Origin: Anaerocolumna sp. AGMB13025
GTDB taxonomy: Bacteria; Bacillota; Clostridia; Lachnospirales; Lachnospiraceae
Direction of reading: 5' to 3'
Length of the DNA stretch: 64,000 nt
Assembly: GCF_029689925.1 (NCBI RefSeq)
Contig: NZ_CP121445.1
Span: 6,630,501-6,694,500, forward strand
Shown here: positions 44,396 to 51,433 of the stretch, one piece after another
How the letters are laid out: every line of letters begins with the position of its first letter
Numbering within the stretch: position 1 is the stretch's first letter
Position numbers and translations under genes: made by a program
The notes under the pieces: model-generated
What the model was told of the DNA's origin: nothing
What the model saw: only the letters and a program-made list of their open reading frames with translations
Databases searched by the model: none

Positions 44396-45469
44396 GTGAA
44401 AAAAAAACGTATTACAATCAGACAGGCTACCCCGGGGATGGTAGCAGGAGAAGATGTCTATACCTATAATAATCAGTTGATTATATCAGAAGGTACCGTT
44501 TTAACTGATAAAATAATTACCCGGTTAAAGTTTTATTCTATCAGTGATTTTACTATCTTTTTAGAGGAATCCAAAAAAACAGTCGTAAATGAAACAAGTC
44601 AATCCCAGATAATTCGTGAAAGTGCCGAATTCAAACAGTTCAGTTCCGACTTTATGGAATCTCTGCAGGATTTTAAGGGAGAATTAAATAAGATAAGCAG
44701 TGACGATAATAAAATTGATATATCCGGTTTGTTAGACCATACCACCAATATATTATCCAACAGCCGTAACGGTATCCATGTATTTGATATGCTGCACTGT
44801 ATGAGGGAATATGATGATCTGACTTATGTACATTCCGTCAATGTTGCTTTAATTGCCAATGTATTTGGTCACTGGTTAAAACTCTCCGAAAAAGACATCG
44901 ATATCCTTACTCTTTGCGGTTTACTCCATGATATCGGCAAGCTTACCCTTCCACCGGAAATTATTAATAAGAATAACCGCCTTACGGATTCCGAATTTAC
45001 TACGGTTAAGACCCACACCCTGGAAGGTTATCAGATCTTAAAGAATAAGGACATAGACCTTAGGATTAAATATGCCGCACTTATGCATCATGAACGTTGT
45101 GACGGAAGCGGTTATCCCAATGGTTTTCACGGTCCCCAGATTGATTCCTTTGCAAAAATCATTGCCATTTGCGACGTCTACGATGCTATGACCTCTGCAA
45201 GAGTATACCGCCCGGCTTTATGTCCTTTTGATGCCATCAGCATTTTTGAAGCAGAAGGTCTGCAGAAATTTGACCCTCATTACATAATGACTTTCCTTCA
45301 GGAAATTGTACAATCCTATGTTGGAAAACGTGTCCGGTTAAGTGATCGGACCGTTGGAGAGATCCGTATGATCAACAAAAATTCCCTTTCAAAGCCTATT
45401 GTCCAGACAGCGAATGGTTTTATTGATCTTTCAAAAGAACATGATTTATTTATTGAGGCTGTTTTATAG
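44396..45469 (+). CDS. HD-GYP domain protein, probable cyclic-di-GMP phosphodiesterase
   Basis: 357 residues. N-terminal region (about 1-120) of the kind found before HD-GYP domains, then the catalytic domain: YVHSVNVALIANVFG, LLHDIGKLTLP (HD), VKTHTLEGY, and LMHHERCDGSGYPNGFHG with the GYP motif; DVYDAMTSARVYRP completes it. All metal-binding residues look intact. It would hydrolyse cyclic-di-GMP in the cytoplasm. The start is GTG at 44396 behind TGGGGGC. It stands alone, convergent with murA; two family C hairpins fill the gap after its stop. Confidence 0.92.
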   Translation: MKKKRITIRQATPGMVAGEDVYTYNNQLIISEGTVLTDKIITRLKFYSISDFTIFLEESKKTVVNETSQSQIIRESAEFKQFSSDFMESLQDFKGELNKISSDDNKIDISGLLDHTTNILSNSRNGIHVFDMLHCMREYDDLTYVHSVNVALIANVFGHWLKLSEKDIDILTLCGLLHDIGKLTLPPEIINKNNRLTDSEFTTVKTHTLEGYQILKNKDIDLRIKYAALMHHERCDGSGYPNGFHGPQIDSFAKIIAICDVYDAMTSARVYRPALCPFDAISIFEAEGLQKFDPHYIMTFLQEIVQSYVGKRVRLSDRTVGEIRMINKNSLSKPIVQTANGFIDLSKEHDLFIEAVL

Positions 45470-45510
45470 TTTAGTAAAAGATTGGGGATGAGTTAGGCTG
45501 TGGGATATAT

Positions 45511-45790
45511 GCAGGGATAAAATCAGCAGGGAAGTCATTGAGAAAGCAGTGGGTAGGATCTCTTTTGTATGCTTAGATTTTTCGTCTGAAAATCGCTAAT
45601 GGCTCTTTCTTATGGTAAAACAGAGAAAAAAGCACAAACTCCTCGCTATGCTCGTCAGACAGTGTGTTTTTTTCTCTAAACCATAAGAAAGAGCCATAAG
45701 TGATTTTAGCAGACTCAAAATGATAAGCATACAAAAGAGATCCTACCCACTGCTTTCAGCTTTATGCTATGGCGCTGATTTTATCCCTGC
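45511..45790. repeat. Family C giant hairpin element 1 (280 bp)
   Basis: Terminal arms GCAGGGATAAAATCAGC (45511-45527) and complement (45774-45790). Long internal arms 45542-45575 pair with 45724-45757, a further block near 45598-45616 pairs with 45680-45699, and A/T arms pair around a 34-base apical sequence (45633-45666). No coding frame. It lies between convergent gene ends. Confidence 0.85.
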
Positions 45791-46011
45791 TCTATCTTTA
45801 AGTTCTATCATTCAACTCTATCTTTAAGCTTTTTCTTTAAACTCTATCTATAAATCTTTTTTTAATTACTCAGAAACCTCTTTTTTGTCATATTAAAGTT
45901 ATTACTATTTGCATGTTCAACACAGAGATTCTTTGTTTTACATTTTGACCCTGGTCTCATATTATTACATACCTATAATTACAATTACATTAATTCCATA
46001 AACTAGAACTA

Positions 46012-46287
46012 CTTGATAAAATCAGTCAGAACACTAAAAATGAAAGTATTGATTATGATATTGTTCATAAGCGCTTCCTTCTGCGTCTGGAAATTTACTT
46101 ATGACTTATTCTTGTGGTTCAGAGTGCAAATGCACACTGTCTGACGAGCTTTGCGAGGAGTTTGTGCATTTGCACTCTCGCTTTACCACAGGAATAAGTC
46201 ATTAGTAAATTCAGACTCAGAATACTAAGCTTATGAACGATATCATAATCAATACTTTCCTCAAAACGTCCAACTGATTTTATCAAG
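46012..46287. repeat. Family C giant hairpin element 2 (276 bp)
   Basis: Terminal arms CTTGATAAAATCAG (46012-46025) and complement (46274-46287). Internal arms 46042-46071 / 46229-46259, 46091-46116 / 46185-46210 and 46121-46136 / 46163-46177 enclose a 34-base apical sequence (46133-46166). That sequence is the reverse complement of the one in element 1, with two differences. The stretch between the two elements (45791-46011) is AT-rich and empty. Confidence 0.85.
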
Positions 46288-46318
46288 TATCACAGCCTAA
46301 ATAATTTATAAACAATCA

Positions 46319-47617
46319 TCAACTTACCTTAAGTTTAAATTTCTGTACCGCTTTTTCATCTTCTATATCGATTTTAGCCATAGTTGCACCAAGACCCTGC
46401 ATTTTTTGCTCGAAATGCTCATAGCCTCGTTCGATATATTCAACCTGCTCAACGATGGTAAAACCTTCCGCAACCAAACCTGCAATTACTAATGCAGCTC
46501 CTGCCCTTAAATCCGGAGCACTTACTATGGCTCCTGTTAAACCTGTGGTTCCGACAATTATTGCAGAATTTCCTTCTACTTTAATATTGGCTCCCATCCT
46601 GGAGAGTTCGTCTACATATTTCAGACGGTTTTCAAAAACGGTCTCTGTAACTATGCTTGTCCCTTCGGAGGTAGCAAGGGTCGCTGTCATCTGGGGCTGC
46701 ATATCCGTTGGAAAACCAGGATATGGCAAGGTTTTAATATGGGTGTGTCCAAGACGGTTTGAGGCTATTACTCTTACCGAATCATCATATTCTTCCACCG
46801 TTACGCCGATTTCTATAAGTTTTGCAGTGATTGCCTCCAAATGCTTGGGAATTACGTTCTTAATCAGTACATTGCCTTTGGTGGCTGCTGCCGCAAACAT
46901 AAAAGTACCGGCTTCTATCTGATCTGGTATAATTGCATATTCACTTCCGGATAACGAAGTTACACCTTTAATACGTATTACGTCCGTTCCGGCACCTTTG
47001 ATACTGGCACCCATGCTGTTTAAGAAGTTAGCTACATCAACTACGTGGGGTTCTTTTGCGGAGTTTTCAATAATGGTTACACCATCAGCCAAGCAGGCTG
47101 CCATCATGATGTTAATGGTAGCACCGACACTGGCGAAATCCAGATAAATATGATTGCCCTTAAGTTCCTTTGCCTGAGCATGAATCATGCCGTGTTCGAT
47201 TTTAACAGTTGCTCCTAATGCTTCAAAGCCTTTAATATGCTGGTCTATAGGTCTGCTGCCTATATTACAGCCGCCAGGCAAGGCCACCTGTGCATTTTTA
47301 TATTTACCCAGTAAGGCTCCCAACAGATAGTAGGAAGCTCGTATTTTTCTTATGAATTCATAGTCTATACTTCTGGAATTAATTTTGCTTCCGTTGATTT
47401 TCACGGAATGTTTACCGATTCGTTCTACTTTTGCCCCTATTTCCTCAATTGCCTGCAGGAGAACATTAATATCACCTATATCCGGCAGATTTTCAACAGT
47501 TACTGTATCATTCGTCATTATGGCTGCAGACAGAATTCCAAGCGCTGCATTTTTAGCGCCGCCAATCGTAACTTCGCCTTGCAAAGCCTTGCCGCCTTTT
47601 ATAATATATTGCTCCAT
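46319..47617 (-). CDS. murA: UDP-N-acetylglucosamine 1-carboxyvinyltransferase
   Basis: 432 residues; first committed step of peptidoglycan synthesis, transferring enolpyruvate from PEP. N-terminal GGKALQGEVTIGGAKNAALG, active-site cysteine in the loop ALPGGCNIGSRPIDQHI (fosfomycin-sensitive type) and the C-terminal DLRAGAALVIAGLVAEG block are present. The frame opens at 47653, but the ATG at 47617 has GAGGTG six bases upstream and matches the family start. Whether this is the MurA or the second clostridial paralogue (MurZ-type) cannot be told from one copy. Confidence 0.95.
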   Translation of the reverse strand: MEQYIIKGGKALQGEVTIGGAKNAALGILSAAIMTNDTVTVENLPDIGDINVLLQAIEEIGAKVERIGKHSVKINGSKINSRSIDYEFIRKIRASYYLLGALLGKYKNAQVALPGGCNIGSRPIDQHIKGFEALGATVKIEHGMIHAQAKELKGNHIYLDFASVGATINIMMAACLADGVTIIENSAKEPHVVDVANFLNSMGASIKGAGTDVIRIKGVTSLSGSEYAIIPDQIEAGTFMFAAAATKGNVLIKNVIPKHLEAITAKLIEIGVTVEEYDDSVRVIASNRLGHTHIKTLPYPGFPTDMQPQMTATLATSEGTSIVTETVFENRLKYVDELSRMGANIKVEGNSAIIVGTTGLTGAIVSAPDLRAGAALVIAGLVAEGFTIVEQVEYIERGYEHFEQKMQGLGATMAKIDIEDEKAVQKFKLKVS

Positions 47618-47934
47618 TGCACACCTCATTATGCTGTTACATGATTTATCCATTTTGCACAGAAATCACATAATATAATTGTAAATTTTGTTAGATTATC
47701 TTGATTATACCATAAAACCCTGGGTTGTAAACTTATTTTTATGATTTTCTCCAGTCACGGTAGAATACGACCGGATTCTTATTTTATCGTCAGTAAATAT
47801 CTAGTTTTCGATTTTGTTATTTTACTATTCAATTATTATGAATCAATGCTTACCTGGTATCTCTTACACTTTGGTTCTTGCATCTCAGTTCTTGTTCTTG
47901 ATGTTTTATTTCTTATATTTCTGCTCTTCAATAC

Positions 47935-47997
47935 AGTTCTTACATTTCTGTTCTTACATTTTTGTTCTTACATTCCAGCTCTTACACTTTGGTTCTG
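47935..47997. repeat. Degenerate 14-bp tandem repeat between aroK and murA
   Basis: About four units of TTCTTACATTTYTG and relatives, with weaker copies back to 47865. It lies in the 370-base gap between the aroK end and the murA start. No gene or clear promoter was recognised there. Confidence 0.6.
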
Positions 47998-48024
47998 GTA
48001 AAATAATTTGCTAAAGTACCGCCG

Positions 48025-48537
48025 TTACATACCCTTAGAATACCTTTTTACTTCCTCTGCGATCTTATCCATAAACTCCTCAGCAGATAAGTCTTCTCCA
48101 TCAACAACAACATGTGCATACTTCTCATATAACGGACAGCGTTCTTCATATAAGGATTTCAGTGTTTGTCCTGCCTTAAAAACGACACCTCTTTGCTTAA
48201 TATTTCCCAAACGGTTGGAAATAGTCTCATAATTAAGTTTAAGATAAACTACTATCCCGATTTCTCTTAAATGCTTCATCGCTTCCGTACCGTATATAAT
48301 GCTTCCTCCCGTTGCTATAACCGTCTTGTCTGCGTCGATTTCACAATTGACCTGGTTTTCAATAGCTATAAAACCCTCCAGACCTTGAGTTTCAATTATA
48401 TCCTTAAGTAAGCATTTTTCCTGCTTCTGTATTAACAAATCGGAATCCAGAAACTGGTATCCTAACACTTTGGCAAGAATTATACCGATTGTACTTTTCC
48501 CGGCACCAGGCATTCCTATAAGTACTATGTTCTTCAT
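48025..48537 (-). CDS. aroK: Shikimate kinase
   Basis: 170 residues from the ATG at 48537. P-loop GMPGAGKST, the shikimate-binding DSD motif (FLDSDLLIQ), the GGS block (IATGGSIIYG) and a lid region (RGVVFKAGQTLKSLYEER) identify the enzyme of chorismate synthesis. AAAGG lies about ten bases before the chosen ATG; the frame also opens at 48558 without a site. No other aro genes are in the window. It lies 80 bases downstream of the flavin reductase gene on the same strand. Confidence 0.92.
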   Translation of the reverse strand: MKNIVLIGMPGAGKSTIGIILAKVLGYQFLDSDLLIQKQEKCLLKDIIETQGLEGFIAIENQVNCEIDADKTVIATGGSIIYGTEAMKHLREIGIVVYLKLNYETISNRLGNIKQRGVVFKAGQTLKSLYEERCPLYEKYAHVVVDGEDLSAEEFMDKIAEEVKRYSKGM

Positions 48538-48638
48538 ATTCAATATGACCTTTCGCACATAATGAACAGATTATATCACCTTTTGCCCACCTCGCCAAGC
48601 ACTTTTTATTTTTTCCCGTTTTCTGAATTCTAAACAGG

Positions 48639-49202
48639 TTATTTTTTCTTAACACTATAGCCGAATTTACCAAAAAGTTCCGAAAGACCATAGTACTCAC
48701 CATGAGAGTAAACAATGGGCTGTGACTTGCTTAAATCAAATTTTCCAGCCTCATTCATATACGCTTTATCTGCATGGACACCTAAAACTTCTGCAAGAAA
48801 CATATGATGGGAACCCAATTCCAAAATCTGCGTAACTCTACATTCAATGCTCACCGGTGCTTCCAAAATTAAAGGCGCACTTACTATATTAGCCGGAACA
48901 GGTGTTAACTTCATTTCCTTGAATTTATCCACCTCTCTGCCCGATTTTACCCCACAATAATCAACCGCTTTTACCAGTTTTTTTGTAGACAGATTGATTA
49001 CGAACTCTCCCGATTCCTTTATAATGTCATAGGAGAAACGACTGGGTCTTACAGATATATATACCATAGGTGGATTGGTACATACGGTTCCGGTCCAGGC
49101 CACCGTAATAATATTGGGCTTTTCTCCCTGTCTCCCGCAACTAACCATAACCGCCGGCAGGGGATATAACATATTACCGGCTTTCCAAAACTCTTTCTCC
49201 AC
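48639..49202 (-). CDS. Flavin reductase-like, FMN-binding split-barrel protein
   Basis: 187 residues. Recognised by PLPAVMVSCG, NIITVAWTGTVCTNPPMVYISVRP (a split-barrel core, quoted here only in part: TVCTNPPMVYISVRP), FVINLSTKKL and VDYCGVKSGREVDKF. Members bind FMN and reduce or carry flavin; partner unknown. The start is GTG at 49202 with AGGAGG eight bases upstream. A C-terminal LFGKFGYSVKKK tail is typical of the anaerobe group. It is cotranscribed, at most, with aroK. Confidence 0.85.
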   Translation of the reverse strand: MEKEFWKAGNMLYPLPAVMVSCGRQGEKPNIITVAWTGTVCTNPPMVYISVRPSRFSYDIIKESGEFVINLSTKKLVKAVDYCGVKSGREVDKFKEMKLTPVPANIVSAPLILEAPVSIECRVTQILELGSHHMFLAEVLGVHADKAYMNEAGKFDLSKSQPIVYSHGEYYGLSELFGKFGYSVKKK

Positions 49203-49445
49203 GAATAAAACCTCCTAGGTCATATCAAAAACACTTTTTTCTCAAAGCTTTTTTCAATTTATGCCATTCGCTTATACTTTTATTAACTATAAATAAAATC
49301 ATGATTCTCATTTACTACTATGCTATTTTTGTTAAATATAGTATAATAAGACTGTAAAATGCAAAAATCGATTATTATTTACCAATAAACTTATAATTAG
49401 ACAAGCGGTAATGACATTTTAAGATAATATTTTGAGGTGAGTGTT

Positions 49446-49787
49446 ATGAATAATAATTTTTTAAATATTGAAGCCGTATCCGACGAAGTACAAAGCAAAG
49501 TAAAACAAACACTTAAATTCCGGACCGGCAATTTCGTATGGCGGGTTAAATTTTCCTCCCCCTTAAATCCGGCAACGGTCAACAATCGAAATCTCTATGT
49601 TACCACCCTGAATCAAGTTCCTTTAAAGACCCATATCAGTTATGATTCCATTAACCAGTATATAGAAATCGAACCCTTGGAACCTTACACGGAAAATGAG
49701 TCCTACATATTAACCATAACCCAGAATGTTAAATCAGTAGGCGGTAAAAATTTAAAGAAAAGCGTTCAATTACAATTTAAAATCTAA
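49446..49787 (+). CDS. Small SbsA-type Ig-like domain protein
   Basis: 113 residues from the ATG at 49446 (GAGGTGA upstream). Almost the whole protein is a single Big_5/SbsA Ig-like domain: VWRVKFSSPLNPATVNNRNL, YVTTLNQ, IEIEPLEPYTENESYILTI. No signal peptide or membrane segment, which is odd for a module normally found on the cell surface. Its stop overlaps the stop of the convergent pyrophosphatase gene by 4 bases. A missing export signal or a role inside the spore are both possible. Confidence 0.75.
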   Translation: MNNNFLNIEAVSDEVQSKVKQTLKFRTGNFVWRVKFSSPLNPATVNNRNLYVTTLNQVPLKTHISYDSINQYIEIEPLEPYTENESYILTITQNVKSVGGKNLKKSVQLQFKI

Positions 49788-51433
49788 ACATTATCCTGCT
49801 GAAGGGTTACCATCAAGGCGGGAATTAATTGCTTCTTTCTTGATACTACCCCCTTCAGGTAGATAATTTCAGTATCCTGATCCAGTTTAAACGCATTCAG
49901 CAATAACTCTTTTGCTCCAGTTCCCTGATATAACAATTCTGTGGAGCTTTCCATAATGTTGGTCAACATAAAAAACAACATGCCTACTCCATGATCACGG
50001 AAGGCTTTCTCCATATACGGTACCAGTTTTTCCTTAATGGAATCCAGTTCCTCTTTATTCATGGAATTAATCTGACCAACTCCAAAGATAAGATCCCCTG
50101 CCGTAAATTTTTTAAAATCCTGATAAAAAATTTCCTCCGGTGATTTAGAGGTCAGATTACTGCCTGCCGCAAACATCTCTTTTGCATATTCTTCAACCTG
50201 AATTTCTGCTATTACAGCCAGTTCTTCTGCCAAAGTCCGGTCAATCTCCGTACAGGTAGGGGAGCGGTAAACTAGTGTATCCGACAAAATAGCTGAACAT
50301 AACAGGCCTGCTATCTGTGGTTCCACTTCTATTCCATTTTCGCGGTACATCTGATATATAATCGTTGCCGTACAGCCAAGGGGCTGATTACGGAAGAATA
50401 CCGGACTTATGGTTTCTAAACTTCCCAGGCGGTGATGATCGATAATCTCCATAATCTCCGCATCTTCCAAGCCGTCTACTGCCTGGGATTTTTCATTATG
50501 ATCCACCAAAATTACTTTTTTTCTTCTGGCATCCAAAAGATTTCTTCTGGATATCATTCCGCTGTAAAAACCGTCTTTGTTTAAAATAGGAAAATCTCTG
50601 TGCCTTTTCTTGGCCATAATACCCCGGATATCTTCTATATAGTCCTCTGTGGAAAAAGTGATTAAATCCTGATTGGTCATAAAAAACCGGATGGGAATAC
50701 TTTGATTTATTAGCCTGGCTGCCGTAAAGGTATCAAAAGGTGTACTGATTATAGTACATTCATTATTCTGGGCAAGCTTGATTATGGTTTTAGATACCTT
50801 GGCTCCATCGCAGACCACGATGCATTTTGCACTCATTTCTATTGCGCAGAGCTGAGATTCATACCGGTTACCAAGAATTACGATATCTCCCTTTTCAATA
50901 TAATTTTCCATAAGGTCAGGATTGGCGGCGGCTATTAACACTTTTCCTTCAGAAAAATTATCTTCTGAACTGCCTGCTATAAGTTCCCCCTCTAAGGTCT
51001 CTATAACATTAATACAAGGTGTTCCTGCTTTGGTTAAAATCCTGCTGTCATAAACGTCCATATAGGACTTGGCTATATCGCCGATTGTTATTAACCCTTC
51101 CAGATGGTTAAGGGAATCTACAATCGGAAGGGTTACCACGTTATTCTTTCTCATATAGGACCAGGCAGTTTTTAAGGATATGCCTTTACCAACACCTTCT
51201 GTCCTGCGGATTTCTATATCCTTGACCTGAGTACGGATATCGGATAAGTAGCTGGGAGCCGGGATACCAAACCGTTCCAGTACAAACCTGGTTTCTGAGT
51301 TAATCTGTCCTGCCCTCTTCGCTTTATACTCACCACCGGTTAAAATTCTCTTTAACTTTGCATATGCAATAGCAGAGCATATAGAATCCGTATCCGGATT
51401 AATGTGGCCGATTACGTATATTTCCTTATCCAT
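49784..51433 (-). CDS. ppaC: Manganese-dependent inorganic pyrophosphatase with CBS-DRTGG-CBS insert
   Basis: 549 residues, family II (DHH) pyrophosphatase. Metal motifs: GHINPDTDSICSAIAYA at the N-terminus and EIIDHHRLGSLETI in the middle. Between them (residues about 70-300) sit two CBS halves and a DRTGG-like domain, which in Clostridium enzymes bind adenine nucleotides and switch activity. Its start overlaps the end of the upstream TPR/AAA gene by 8 bases (ATG within the final codons), so translation is coupled. Confidence 0.95.
   Translation of the reverse strand: MDKEIYVIGHINPDTDSICSAIAYAKLKRILTGGEYKAKRAGQINSETRFVLERFGIPAPSYLSDIRTQVKDIEIRRTEGVGKGISLKTAWSYMRKNNVVTLPIVDSLNHLEGLITIGDIAKSYMDVYDSRILTKAGTPCINVIETLEGELIAGSSEDNFSEGKVLIAAANPDLMENYIEKGDIVILGNRYESQLCAIEMSAKCIVVCDGAKVSKTIIKLAQNNECTIISTPFDTFTAARLINQSIPIRFFMTNQDLITFSTEDYIEDIRGIMAKKRHRDFPILNKDGFYSGMISRRNLLDARRKKVILVDHNEKSQAVDGLEDAEIMEIIDHHRLGSLETISPVFFRNQPLGCTATIIYQMYRENGIEVEPQIAGLLCSAILSDTLVYRSPTCTEIDRTLAEELAVIAEIQVEEYAKEMFAAGSNLTSKSPEEIFYQDFKKFTAGDLIFGVGQINSMNKEELDSIKEKLVPYMEKAFRDHGVGMLFFMLTNIMESSTELLYQGTGAKELLLNAFKLDQDTEIIYLKGVVSRKKQLIPALMVTLQQDNV

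Noticed and set aside
45511..46287. Insertion sequence or transposon remnants
   Set aside because: The elements are almost entirely self-complementary and contain no coding remnant; a MITE origin stays possible but unproven.
47741..48014. Plus-strand frames rich in Leu/Phe between murA and aroK
   Set aside because: They come from the T-rich 14-bp repeats and have no ribosome site.
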